DNA of 64,000 nucleotides, from contig JAFQRE010000034.1 in the NCBI GenBank assembly GCA_017410245.1, forward strand, positions 53,848 to 117,847, in the 5' to 3' direction. Source of the DNA: Bacteroidaceae bacterium. Lineage in GTDB: Bacteria; Bacteroidota; Bacteroidia; Bacteroidales; Barnesiellaceae_A. This document shows, piece after piece, positions 1-8,750 of this stretch. Numbering within the stretch: the first letter of the stretch is position 1; every line of letters starts with the position of its first letter. The position numbers were made by a program, and so were the translations under genes. The notes below the pieces were generated by a model. The model worked only from the letters and a program-made list of their open reading frames with translations. It did not search any database and was not told the origin of the DNA.

Positions 1-1714
1 GCTCAAGAACTTGCGAAACATTAATCATAAAATCGCCCATTTTTTCAAATTCGCTTACAATGTCAATATAGTAAACGCTGGTGTGATAATTCTTTCCATT
101 GTTTTCAATATCATCAATTTCAGAGTCACGCAAATAATTTCTCATGTTATTGATGCGTTCCTCGGCATTATAAGCATTTGAAATATCGGCCAGAGTTCCG
201 TTATGCGCTGCTGTAAGATTTTCAATCATTACAGCATAAGCATTCTCTACAGCCTCACACATATTGTTCAAGTTCTTTATAGTAGCCTCATCAAAACTCT
301 TCTTATGAATATTTCGACGCGAAAGGATACGACTTATAGCCTCGCCCGAGTCACCAAGCGACTCAAGTTCACCAATAATCTTATACATCGCTTTTATCTT
401 CATCGAGGTAGCCTTACTTATCTCTTCGCTCGATACAGCATTGAGGAATGTGGCAATCTCAAACTCTATGCGATCCGAAATCTCTTCATACTTAATGAGT
501 TTGTTTCGGAGTTCCTCAAACTTATCGACATCGCTCTCACTGAGCGCGCTCTTGGCATATCCAAGACCATTCTTAGAGATTTGAGCAAAATGTATAATCT
601 CGTCAAATGCTTGCTCGGTAGCCAATTCGGGTGTAGCTATAGGACCGGCCGATATGTATTTCAATCGGAACACTTCGTTTTCTTGGTTGGCAGGGGTTTT
701 TATAATCCATATCACAGCCTTCTCTATCACCTTGATAAACCATATCAACAAGAATGTGTTTATCGTATTAAACAATGTGTGCAACATAGAGAGTCCATAG
801 AGAGCAGCTGTACTGCTATTGGGAGCAGAAGCCACAACAGCAAAGTCTTGTGCCGAGGGATTGGGCAACCCCATTAACTCAATAGTCATTCCTACCAATG
901 AGAGGAACGGCTTGAAGAAAATCAAGGCCCATGTAACACCAATAAGGTTGAATATGGTGTGCGACATGGCAGCACGCTTGGCTTGAGTATTACCTATCGA
1001 AGCTGCTATGTTGGCAGTGATAGTAGTACCAATGTTCTCACCCAACACCATAGCACAAGCCATATCGAAAGGTATCCAGCCCATGCTGAGCATAATGAGG
1101 GTAATGGCCATTGTTGCCGATGAAGATTGAAGAATGAGAGTCAGTACCGTACCAAAAGCAAGGAACAACAACACCGATCCAAATCCATGATTAGACCAAG
1201 CCTTGACAAAATCGAGAATTTGAGGTGTCTCGCCAAGATCGGGAACAGACTCCTTCATAAAAGAGAGACCTAAAAAAAGGAGGCTGAATCCAACAATCAA
1301 TTCACCTATATTTCTACGCTGACTCTTTTTAGAATTAGAAAAGAGAAAACCAAAGAGCATCATGGGCACAGCCAAAATAGAAATGTCGGCCTTAAAGCCA
1401 AGCCATGACACAAGCCAAGCTGTAACAGTAGTACCGATATTGGCACCCATAATAACTCCTATGGCTTGCGAGAGAGCAAGAAGTCCGGCATTAACAAAAC
1501 TTACAACCATTACTGTTGTAGCCGAAGAGGATTGTATAACAGTAGTTATACCCAGTCCTGTTAAAACAGCTTTGAAAGGATTGGAAGTCATTGCTGACAG
1601 TAAGCCTCTAAGTTTATCTCCGGCAACTTTTTGCAAACCCGAACTCATCAAGTTCATTCCATAAAGGAACATTCCCAATGCTCCAAGAAGCGTAAAAATC
1701 TGTAGAATTCCCAT
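1..1714 (-). CDS. Na/Pi cotransporter family protein (3' end outside window)
   Basis: Inner-membrane sodium-dependent phosphate transporter of the NptA/PNaS family. Reading back from the ATG at 1714, the protein starts MGILQIFTLLGALGMFLYGM and carries two QSSSAT repeats (near residues 60 and 195), the hallmark of the inverted Na_Pi_cotrans domains, with many hydrophobic segments over about 320 residues. The remaining C-terminal part is helical and resembles the PhoU-like domain often fused to this family. The frame is still open at base 1, so the C-terminus is missing. Transport of phosphate is known for the family; the substrate here is inferred. Confidence 0.9.
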   Translation of the reverse strand, partial: MGILQIFTLLGALGMFLYGMNLMSSGLQKVAGDKLRGLLSAMTSNPFKAVLTGLGITTVIQSSSATTVMVVSFVNAGLLALSQAIGVIMGANIGTTVTAWLVSWLGFKADISILAVPMMLFGFLFSNSKKSQRRNIGELIVGFSLLFLGLSFMKESVPDLGETPQILDFVKAWSNHGFGSVLLFLAFGTVLTLILQSSSATMAITLIMLSMGWIPFDMACAMVLGENIGTTITANIAASIGNTQAKRAAMSHTIFNLIGVTWALIFFKPFLSLVGMTIELMGLPNPSAQDFAVVASAPNSSTAALYGLSMLHTLFNTINTFLLIWFIKVIEKAVIWIIKTPANQENEVFRLKYISAGPIATPELATEQAFDEIIHFAQISKNGLGYAKSALSESDVDKFEELRNKLIKYEEISDRIEFEIATFLNAVSSEEISKATSMKIKAMYKIIGELESLGDSGEAISRILSRRNIHKKSFDEATIKNLNNMCEAVENAYAVMIENLTAAHNGTLADISNAYNAEERINNMRNYLRDSEIDDIENNGKNYHTSVYYIDIVSEFEKMGDFMINVSQVLE

Positions 1715-1747
1715 AAATCTAAATATTTATTTGGTATTGATATAATA

Positions 1748-1755
1748 CAAATTTA
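1748..1755 (-). promoter_or_regulatory. -7 element of Na/Pi transporter promoter
   Basis: Reads TAAATTTG on the minus strand, matching the Bacteroidota -7 consensus TAnnTTTG, about 34 bases upstream of the ATG at 1714. I did not find a convincing -33 TTTG. Confidence 0.45.
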
Positions 1756-1785
1756 TAATGCTAATTGCAGATATTAAAGTTCTTA

Positions 1786-2232
1786 TTATTTGATTAATTT
1801 TTCGACTTGGGCTACATCATACTCCATCATATCCGAACATACTTCGTAACGATAGGGAACATACTCAAACAGTTGCATATATGCTTTATTGGCAGCCTTG
1901 TTGTAATAAACATCAAGGCGCAATGTGTTGCCATTCGCCTTAGCATTCACCTCTATACTCTCGGGAGCCGATTTCATGGCTGCAAGGAGTGTATCCTTGA
2001 CACCATTTACAAAGTACAATTCTTTCTTGGCATACTTCATACCATCATCAAGATTTTTATAATTGCTCTTGAGCACAAATACCATGATAAGTCCGGTAAA
2101 GAAAAGCATTCCTCCCACTACATTCAACGATGCACCTACAGGAGTAGCAATAAGAATACTACCCATTATGATGAGTAATACAGATATGATGATGTCTTTG
2201 TTTGATTGTACTTTGACAAATTGAGTTTCCAT
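1786..2232 (-). CDS. hypothetical protein with two membrane segments
   Basis: Not recognised. A 148-residue protein with a short polar N-terminus, then two adjacent hydrophobic segments at about residues 13-32 and 36-54, and a soluble C-terminal half of about 90 residues with alternating charged and hydrophobic residues, likely facing the cytoplasm. It is transcribed in the same direction as the Na/Pi transporter and lies about 70 bases upstream of it, but a promoter-like element at 1748 suggests separate transcription. Coding is supported by the continuous frame, the clean membrane topology and the lack of a better alternative on either strand. Confidence 0.7.
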   Translation of the reverse strand: METQFVKVQSNKDIIISVLLIIMGSILIATPVGASLNVVGGMLFFTGLIMVFVLKSNYKNLDDGMKYAKKELYFVNGVKDTLLAAMKSAPESIEVNAKANGNTLRLDVYYNKAANKAYMQLFEYVPYRYEVCSDMMEYDVAQVEKLIK

Positions 2233-2402
2233 AATTGTGTTATTTTAGTCTTTTCTATTGTAATAATATTATTGTATAGTTATCTCATTATGCGCAGTAT
2301 TCTGCACATACTATTGTCTCAACAGAGAAACAACAGCACACGACACTACATTTAAGAGAAGAAAACGTAGCATCAAAAAAAACTGGAAATACAATAAAAA
2401 AG

Positions 2403-2795
2403 CTAAATAACAAGTCGTCCGAGTTTTGGCAAACAATCGGAAGGCTCAAACAAGGGAGAAAATTTAAGACTTAATAAAGTATAATTGTTGTGTCTGCTAT
2501 ATATACTTCTGCATACTTTTGTCACAATTTGTTTACACCTAAACCAAGAATTGGTACGGCGTTGGCTGTTCTGCAAACGCTGTGCATTGACCGATGATGT
2601 AGGGCGAGATAATGCGATAGAGTTATCTATTGGTTCAAATACATTGGCATCTATAACAGTATCTTCTGTCATGTCACACACCAATATTTCGTCTCCGATA
2701 GAATGGTCACTTATAGATAAAAAACCCGACCAACTTTGTACAAAAGTTGTAAGACAGATAATAGGTATAATATATCTCAAAAGTGCTTTTACCAT
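2403..2795 (-). CDS. small exported hypothetical protein
   Basis: A 130-residue protein with an N-terminal hydrophobic stretch (about residues 4-26) that looks like a signal sequence or anchor, followed by a polar, Ser/Arg-rich middle and a C-terminal stretch ending LGRLVI. I do not recognise a named family, though small exported proteins of this style (conserved Arg residues in the middle, a short hydrophobic tail) are common in Bacteroidales. A TAnnTTTG element ends only 8 bases before the ATG, which supports this gene and its start. A spurious frame remains possible because the protein has no known domain. Confidence 0.5.
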   Translation of the reverse strand: MVKALLRYIIPIICLTTFVQSWSGFLSISDHSIGDEILVCDMTEDTVIDANVFEPIDNSIALSRPTSSVNAQRLQNSQRRTNSWFRCKQIVTKVCRSIYSRHNNYTLLSLKFSPLFEPSDCLPKLGRLVI

Positions 2796-2802
2796 TGTAG
2801 GA

Positions 2803-2810
2803 CAAAGTTA
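2803..2810 (-). promoter_or_regulatory. -7 element directly before the gene ending at 2403
   Basis: Reads TAACTTTG on the minus strand. Its distance to the ATG at 2795 implies a transcript with almost no leader. Confidence 0.5.
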
Positions 2811-2898
2811 ATACTAATATTTTTATATCTAAAATATCTCGTTGATTATTTTAAAAAAAATAGCGCTTTTGCCAAGCATTTTGCCATAGCTTTGTCGC

Positions 2899-2938
2899 AA
2901 TAAAAAAAGCCTGCACACCTTTAGGGTACGTAGGCTTT
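2899..2938 (-). terminator. rho-independent terminator
   Basis: On the minus strand AAAGCCT pairs with AGGCTTT, with further pairing inside (GTACCC against GGTGTGC), followed by a run of seven T. It lies just downstream of the lipoprotein gene ending at 2960. Confidence 0.85.
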
Positions 2939-2959
2939 ATACTATAGGTTATTTCTATC

Positions 2960-3322
2960 TTACTTTTCAAACTCTATAACTGTACCGGTAGCAATTGCTT
3001 TAACCTTAGAACAAACTACATAACTTTCTACACGGAAAAATACGTTTGTGTTGATAATGGCTTGCGAGCCTGATAGATGGGCATTTTGATACATTTCACC
3101 CAAAGCCGATTGCTCCATCGATTTCTTTGACAAGCCACCGATGCCCAATACATAGAATTGACTGCACTCACCGGTCACTGTGCCTACAACATTGTAGTTG
3201 GCTTGGCTCAACACAACCGATGTTTGATTTTGATTTTCGTTATAAACTGCATGATGTGTAATACCACAGCTCGACAACATCATGGTAAAAATAACTGAAA
3301 GAATGAGTAACGCCTTTTTCAT
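2960..3322 (-). CDS. small lipoprotein, DUF6567-like
   Basis: A 120-residue lipoprotein starting MKKALLILSV, with a lipobox ending LSSC at about residue 19. The mature part resembles small Bacteroidales lipoproteins in which a GIGGLSKKS-like segment follows a predicted beta strand and a conserved pattern of alanines sits in the second half; I associate this with the DUF6567 family from memory. The start was placed at the ATG at 3322, where the signal peptide begins, rather than at upstream non-ATG codons. A terminator follows immediately. Function unknown; likely in the outer membrane or periplasm. Confidence 0.75.
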   Translation of the reverse strand: MKKALLILSVIFTMMLSSCGITHHAVYNENQNQTSVVLSQANYNVVGTVTGECSQFYVLGIGGLSKKSMEQSALGEMYQNAHLSGSQAIINTNVFFRVESYVVCSKVKAIATGTVIEFEK

Positions 3323-3401
3323 ATTTGTGTTTGTTTGTGTGCCACAATCCACAACGACACGTTAATAATAGGAAGAATAGTGGATTGAAATATTCCAATT
3401 G

Positions 3402-3409
3402 CAAAAATA
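3402..3409 (-). promoter_or_regulatory. -7 element of the lipoprotein promoter
   Basis: Reads TATTTTTG on the minus strand, about 80 bases upstream of the ATG at 3322. Confidence 0.4.
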
Positions 3410-3463
3410 TGAATAAAAGCGTTCAACTATACCAATATCATAGTTAAATTTATCAATTACAAC

Positions 3464-3503
3464 CTAAAAAAATCCAACACACCATCTATAGGCATGTTGG
3501 ATT
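3464..3503 (-). terminator. rho-independent terminator of rubredoxin gene
   Basis: AATCCAACA (3471-3479) pairs with TGTTGGATT (3495-3503); on the minus strand the stem is followed by a run of seven T. It lies about 20 bases past the rubredoxin stop codon. Confidence 0.85.
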
Positions 3504-3525
3504 TATATTCATGTGGTTGTTACAA

Positions 3526-3690
3526 TCAATCTTCAACAGGCGAGAAGTCCTCTTTACCTACACCGCACAAAGGGCATACCCAATCTTCAGGAAGGTCTTC
3601 AAAAGCTATACCGGGAGCTACATCACCATCAGTATCACCAATTGCGGGATCATATATCCAACCACAAACATCGCAAACATATTTTTTCAT
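3526..3690 (-). CDS. rubredoxin
   Basis: A 54-residue one-electron carrier with a single iron coordinated by four cysteines. The two CxxC(G) knuckles are visible: CDVCG at residues 6-10 and CPLCG at 39-43, separated by a WIYDP segment and acidic residues, at the usual spacing and full length for the family. It stands alone with its own promoter element and terminator. In anaerobic Bacteroidales rubredoxins usually serve oxygen- or peroxide-reducing systems, but no partner is encoded nearby, so its partner is unknown. Confidence 0.97.
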   Translation of the reverse strand: MKKYVCDVCGWIYDPAIGDTDGDVAPGIAFEDLPEDWVCPLCGVGKEDFSPVED

Positions 3691-3731
3691 AACATTATAA
3701 TTTTAGAATTAGTATAAATTTTTATTTGATA

Positions 3732-3739
3732 CAAAAGTA
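3732..3739 (-). promoter_or_regulatory. -7 element of rubredoxin promoter
   Basis: Reads TACTTTTG on the minus strand, about 42 bases upstream of the rubredoxin ATG. Confidence 0.5.
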
Positions 3740-3748
3740 GAATACATT

Positions 3749-6589
3749 TTAATACCACACAAGTTTTTGATAAAAAATATTTTCATTATTAACAATTTTT
3801 ATCAAATAGACTCCTTTCTGACCTAAGGTGAGCATACATTGTGTGGCAGAGGTACACAATGTGCTACACAACATACCTTGCAAGTTATATACCGATATAA
3901 CACAATCGAGAGGCAAATTGTTGAGTTGCACCTGCCCATCGTACATTTTATATTGTATGGGCAAGCTATCTATATTATCTACTGCCGTGAAGGTAGTATC
4001 GGTTGTTGCAACTATGGTTTCGGACCAATCGGAATATCTATTTCCTAAAACCGACCGCACATTGAAGTAATATGTACACGGTGCTGAAAGTCCTGCTATA
4101 GTGGCATAAGTTTGCGAAACGTACTGCTCCTGAGCAACATATACTGTATCGAGAGCGGCATAGGTTATCGATACATCGTCAATAGCCATATTGCCACTTA
4201 CCTTACTATATGTATAGCGGAAGGCTCGCACGTCATCGCCTGGCTCAAATGCATATTCGAGTATTGCCTTACTTGTGTTTTCATACTCAACACGTTGCAA
4301 TGTTTGCCACACTCCCGCCCGGTAGTACTCTACCAACAATGATGAGCCTGTAGCTTTAGAAGCGAAACGATACATAAACGACATGTGGCTAACGGGAGCC
4401 TCGTAATAGGGAGTCTCAATATATTCGCCTGTACTTTTCAAGGCCACCGAAGGTGCCGAACTGCCCGTGCTTGCTGCACTTGTATAGTTGCCCGATGCAG
4501 TTCCACTCCACCCCTCGGGCAGGGGTGTTCCTTTAGAGCCCACACAATCGAAATGCTCTACATCGGTAGTACTCTCAACACCGGCGAGTCTATAACAATT
4601 TATTTCATAGCCATCGGCCTCGGCAACAGCTGTCCACTGCCACTCTATACTCTCGGCATATATGTGCGCAGCACTCACATCGGCCGGAGCGGGCAAATTG
4701 GCTGTAATAAACGCACAATCGTACAAGGTTGTATGGTGGTTATTACCCACACAAGCAGTCACACTATATGTATAAGTAGTATTGGGGAACAAATCTGTAA
4801 CCTCCATCTCGGTGGTAGTAACGATAGTATCCACTACAATGATGGGAGTAGAAACAATACCCGACACACGATGCGAACGCAACAATGCGAAGTCATTTTG
4901 AGGTGCTTCTACCCATTGTATTTTATTATAATGTATAGTAGGTCCGAGTGTCATATATGAGCGATACAACGTTACGTCCTTACCCCAATTTTCTGCCACG
5001 CCATACTCTCCCACTACATCTATGAGCAATTCGTTGTGATACAGAGCCACAGCATCATTGCCATTGAAGTTGAGCGGCGAATACTCACTCGATGGCACAA
5101 ACTTATCGGCATAGCCTCTCAACTCGGAGTTATCGCACTGGCTGTTTACGAGTATATAGGTTGCACCGGCATCGAGTGTCACGTTGGGCAGTTTCCAATA
5201 GTCGGTAAACTCGCCTACCCCATTGTGCTGTCGTGCAATCGCATAATCCGTCAGTTCTATAGCACGCTTCGTACCATTATATAGCGCTATAGCTTTGTTA
5301 TACCCGCTACCCTCTACATAGGCCGATATAAAGAGATCGGTAGCTTCACCGGCACCTTCACGCAACTCTACCCTATACGACTCGGCCTCGGGCATAGCAA
5401 CCCACCTGAGTAGCGCTGTCGTAGAGGTCACATCGACCGGAGGCAAGGTGATAAACGAAGGGGTAGATTGCAGTGTAACAGGCACCTCGACATCACGCAA
5501 CATACCACCACCCGATATAACCAAAGTATCGCGCAACGAGCCGGACAACAATGTGTTGGTATAGCTGAGTTGTACCGTAGTACCCGCCTCAGCAACATCG
5601 ACAGCAATACAATCGGTATCGAGTTCTATACCGGCACGGTTGCGCCATGCGAGAGTGAGAGGTGCCGACAGATTGGCTCCCTCGATATATAGGTCGTAGG
5701 TAATGGTAGAGCCACACATCACTACTCCCATATCTATCATATCGCCATGAATGGGAGCGACAAGATAGGGTCTCTCCTCAATATGAGCATCAAACACACG
5801 TCCTATGCTATCGCCCCACAAATACTCGGCCAATAATGGAAAATCGATATAGGGATTGCGATTGTTCTGAGTGGCATAGACAGCATCATTGCGGTTTATC
5901 TCCTTGATACTCACGGGGTCGTTACGATGCCATTTCATCAACAATTCACGAGCATAGGTGTTGAGTGTAGGATAGCTTTCGCTATTGAACATATACACTC
6001 CGTCTGACTTCCACTCATAGTCTTGATAGCAAGTAACAACATACATATACATACGTGCAAAGTCGCCCTTATACTCATCATGAGGCTCAAATGCCGTAAG
6101 GCTTTTTGAGCCAACAGTTGCCTTGCCTATTTTCGATACACCATTGTCGAATGTTGGTGCGGCAACCTCACCCAACACATGATTACTCTTCGACATATTG
6201 GTCGAGGCATCGGCCGGAACAAGATGATGCAGGTCGAAAGATGCTTCGTAAATAAACGTACTCTGCTCACCCCACCAACTCTTGGGCACACTGTGCTCTA
6301 TATGCATCTCGGAGTGAGAGCCTCTATCGGGGAAATAGCGCACAATGTCGGAGTACATATCCCATATAGAGCCATCACTGCGCACATCGCTTGTACGAAA
6401 TACCACCCACGTGCCATTTGCGCCATAGTCGATGTGTGTATGAGGCTCGATAATCTCATGCATGGCGGTCTTCAACTCGGCATCTTTCTTACCAACAGCA
6501 CGATTATAATAACCGGCAGGCACTGCAGCATGCACCATAGAACATACCACACACAGCAACAACGACAAAAACAATCGGTCTCTAACCAT
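3749..6589 (-). CDS. secreted endonuclease I family protein with LTD and T9SS sorting region
   Basis: A 946-residue exported nuclease. It has a signal peptide (residues 1-21 from the ATG at 6589), then an Endonuclease_1 domain over about residues 25-260 with the EHSVPKSWWG motif and the LHHLVPADA and NRNPYIDFP segments typical of EndA/NucM nucleases. Ig-like and FN3-like beta domains follow, with a lamin-tail-like (LTD) domain at about 420-570, and the last 70 residues end in a glycine-containing beta-rich region (QKGVYLIKIV, then QKLVWY) typical of type A T9SS sorting domains. It is probably co-transcribed with the paralogous nuclease upstream (15-base gap). Inferred role: T9SS-exported nuclease for extracellular DNA. 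Confidence 0.9.
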   Translation of the reverse strand: MVRDRLFLSLLLCVVCSMVHAAVPAGYYNRAVGKKDAELKTAMHEIIEPHTHIDYGANGTWVVFRTSDVRSDGSIWDMYSDIVRYFPDRGSHSEMHIEHSVPKSWWGEQSTFIYEASFDLHHLVPADASTNMSKSNHVLGEVAAPTFDNGVSKIGKATVGSKSLTAFEPHDEYKGDFARMYMYVVTCYQDYEWKSDGVYMFNSESYPTLNTYARELLMKWHRNDPVSIKEINRNDAVYATQNNRNPYIDFPLLAEYLWGDSIGRVFDAHIEERPYLVAPIHGDMIDMGVVMCGSTITYDLYIEGANLSAPLTLAWRNRAGIELDTDCIAVDVAEAGTTVQLSYTNTLLSGSLRDTLVISGGGMLRDVEVPVTLQSTPSFITLPPVDVTSTTALLRWVAMPEAESYRVELREGAGEATDLFISAYVEGSGYNKAIALYNGTKRAIELTDYAIARQHNGVGEFTDYWKLPNVTLDAGATYILVNSQCDNSELRGYADKFVPSSEYSPLNFNGNDAVALYHNELLIDVVGEYGVAENWGKDVTLYRSYMTLGPTIHYNKIQWVEAPQNDFALLRSHRVSGIVSTPIIVVDTIVTTTEMEVTDLFPNTTYTYSVTACVGNNHHTTLYDCAFITANLPAPADVSAAHIYAESIEWQWTAVAEADGYEINCYRLAGVESTTDVEHFDCVGSKGTPLPEGWSGTASGNYTSAASTGSSAPSVALKSTGEYIETPYYEAPVSHMSFMYRFASKATGSSLLVEYYRAGVWQTLQRVEYENTSKAILEYAFEPGDDVRAFRYTYSKVSGNMAIDDVSITYAALDTVYVAQEQYVSQTYATIAGLSAPCTYYFNVRSVLGNRYSDWSETIVATTDTTFTAVDNIDSLPIQYKMYDGQVQLNNLPLDCVISVYNLQGMLCSTLCTSATQCMLTLGQKGVYLIKIVNNENIFYQKLVWY

Positions 6590-6603
6590 AAGCACTCAAT
6601 ATA

Positions 6604-8646
6604 CTATAATACGGCAACGCGAGTGGCATAGCAACCCGATGGGCATACTACTTGCACAACAAAGATACCTCGGTGCAAGGGGCGCAACACCTCACGGGGC
6701 GCATGCACTATACGTGTGTCGCACAATGTACCATCGAGCGAGTAGCAACTGATGCGTGCATTGAGGGGAGCATCATCGACATAGATTTCACCATTATAGG
6801 CATAGACAAACAAACCCTCGGGCATATCACTCGGCACAGATTTTATATCGGTAGCACCGGTTGTGAGTGTTATCGTATTGGATTGCTCCAATACCTTACC
6901 ATTACTATAGGCCGTCACATTATAATGATACTCGCTCAAAGGCTCTACATCAGACACTACATATTGTGTCACATTACCCACATTGCGAGGATAGCCATCG
7001 AGCATCTTCATAGAGCTACCACCCGATGTAAGTTTGACTGTTTGCAGATACACACGATGCGATTTCTTAGCTTCGAGAGTAATGCTTGAGTACTCTGTTG
7101 CCGGCTCAAGTACAATGGTTTCTGTCACCTCGCCTTGAGCACAATCTATCTGAGCCACCTCTTCTCCATCAACAAGGATATACAACACCGAGTTGTCGGT
7201 GGTCTTATAGGGTGAACAAGTTACCGTGAGAGTAGTAGGTGTGCTCAAATCCAATGCAGGAGTCACCACCGAGCCATCATTTTTACCCGAAGCCAAACGA
7301 ATGGCGTTATTCTCGGTGTTGGTATAACCCAAAGTGCTCCAATCGGCAGGCACGCCATTGTCAAAGTTTACTTCTATCAATGTCTGTTCTACAACATGGC
7401 CACCATCGGTAGTCCACACAGCCAGCTCATAATCGGTAGCATGCGAGTGTGCCACCCAATTGGCTTGGAACGAAGCATCATACACCTGAGTAGCATTAAT
7501 GGCAGCAAACCCCTCTACAGCTACACCTACGAGCGATACCGTTACAGTTTGTTTCAGTCCGCCTCCGGTTATACTGATTGTAGCCGAATGTGTACCACTC
7601 TTCTCGGGGTTATAATATATCGTTACCGCAGTGCCATTACAAGCATCATCGGCTGCTACTTGCGAGGTAGAAAGAGAGAAATAAGAAGAACCCGACACCG
7701 TCAGTGCGAGAGGTGACGAAATATTACTGCCACGCAGCGACATCGAATAGGAAGCGACACGCTCATTCCCACCCAATTGCACTGCACCCATATCGATGGT
7801 GCTATCCATTACCGGCAGTTCGAGCGTAGCAGATGGTGTTACATCGCCGGGGGTAAAGGGGGTAGATGTTTCGCTACCAAAAATCAAATCGACCAATTCG
7901 GGATAATCGACAAATGGATTACGATTGCCTTGCCGGGTAGCATACACAGCATCGTTGCGATCTATCTCTTTCTGACTCACCGGGTCGAGTTGATGCCAAC
8001 GCAACATCATCACACGAGTCCATTCATCGAGATGAGGGAATGAACCACTGAAACCCTCTCCGCTCCAACTTCCACACTCCGAATAGTATCGAGTAGCTGC
8101 ATAGAAATATATACGGGCAAAGTCACCTTTATACTCATCATTAGGCTCAAAGACCGTACCGGAATAGCCCGATGTGATGCAAGTACCCACCTTCGAGAAG
8201 TTATTGTCGGAAGTGTAGCTCGACGAGCCGACCTCTCCAAAGGGGTAACTGCTGCGACGATTATTGACATATCCATCGGTAGGCACAACGATGTGCGCAT
8301 CGGAATATTTACTGCCTCCACGCCAACTTTTGGGTATAGAGTGTTCCCGATTGTAGCAGTCGCCCTCGCCACTATAGTTGCCACACTGGTCGCTACCAAA
8401 TGTAAAATTGGTTGTATTGGAATACATGTCCCACACCTTGCCATCGTCACGGCAATCGGTAGTCTTATATATATCCCACAAGCTATCATAGCCGGGATCG
8501 CTATGATTTATAATACGTGACAAGGTCGATTGCAATGTACTGCCACTTTTACCTATAGCTTCATCATAATATCCTTCGGGTATCTCGGCCACTGTCACGA
8601 TGGCTATCATTAGCGACAAGGCAGAGAAGATAAATCTCGTTTTCAT
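6604..8646 (-). CDS. secreted endonuclease I family protein
   Basis: A 680-residue paralogue of the downstream nuclease. It has a signal peptide (residues 1-20), an Endonuclease_1 domain over about 24-255 with NREHSIPKSWRGG, AHIVVPTDG and NRNPFVDYPE motifs, an Ig-like domain (about 270-390), a galactose-binding-like and FN3 stretch, and a C-terminal beta-rich end (IFVVQVV, then ATRVAVL) that resembles a T9SS sorting domain but is less typical than in its neighbour. First gene of a two-gene nuclease operon. The two copies differ strongly outside the catalytic core, so this is an old duplication. Confidence 0.9.
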   Translation of the reverse strand: MKTRFIFSALSLMIAIVTVAEIPEGYYDEAIGKSGSTLQSTLSRIINHSDPGYDSLWDIYKTTDCRDDGKVWDMYSNTTNFTFGSDQCGNYSGEGDCYNREHSIPKSWRGGSKYSDAHIVVPTDGYVNNRRSSYPFGEVGSSSYTSDNNFSKVGTCITSGYSGTVFEPNDEYKGDFARIYFYAATRYYSECGSWSGEGFSGSFPHLDEWTRVMMLRWHQLDPVSQKEIDRNDAVYATRQGNRNPFVDYPELVDLIFGSETSTPFTPGDVTPSATLELPVMDSTIDMGAVQLGGNERVASYSMSLRGSNISSPLALTVSGSSYFSLSTSQVAADDACNGTAVTIYYNPEKSGTHSATISITGGGLKQTVTVSLVGVAVEGFAAINATQVYDASFQANWVAHSHATDYELAVWTTDGGHVVEQTLIEVNFDNGVPADWSTLGYTNTENNAIRLASGKNDGSVVTPALDLSTPTTLTVTCSPYKTTDNSVLYILVDGEEVAQIDCAQGEVTETIVLEPATEYSSITLEAKKSHRVYLQTVKLTSGGSSMKMLDGYPRNVGNVTQYVVSDVEPLSEYHYNVTAYSNGKVLEQSNTITLTTGATDIKSVPSDMPEGLFVYAYNGEIYVDDAPLNARISCYSLDGTLCDTRIVHAPREVLRPLHRGIFVVQVVCPSGCYATRVAVL

Positions 8647-8678
8647 TCCTACAACTTCTTAGTTAATATTTGGGAACG

Positions 8679-8686
8679 CAAATTTA
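8679..8686 (-). promoter_or_regulatory. -7 element of endonuclease operon promoter
   Basis: Reads TAAATTTG on the minus strand, about 33 bases upstream of the ATG at 8646. Confidence 0.5.
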
Positions 8687-8750
8687 AGAAACTATATCAA
8701 AATAATAAAACAAGAAGCCACAGAAAAACAAAGAAATCGAATTAAGGCAT

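Noticed and set aside
203..877. 224-codon open frame on the plus strand near the window start
   Set aside because: Antisense to the Na/Pi transporter, whose reading frame is continuous and shows the QSSSAT motifs.
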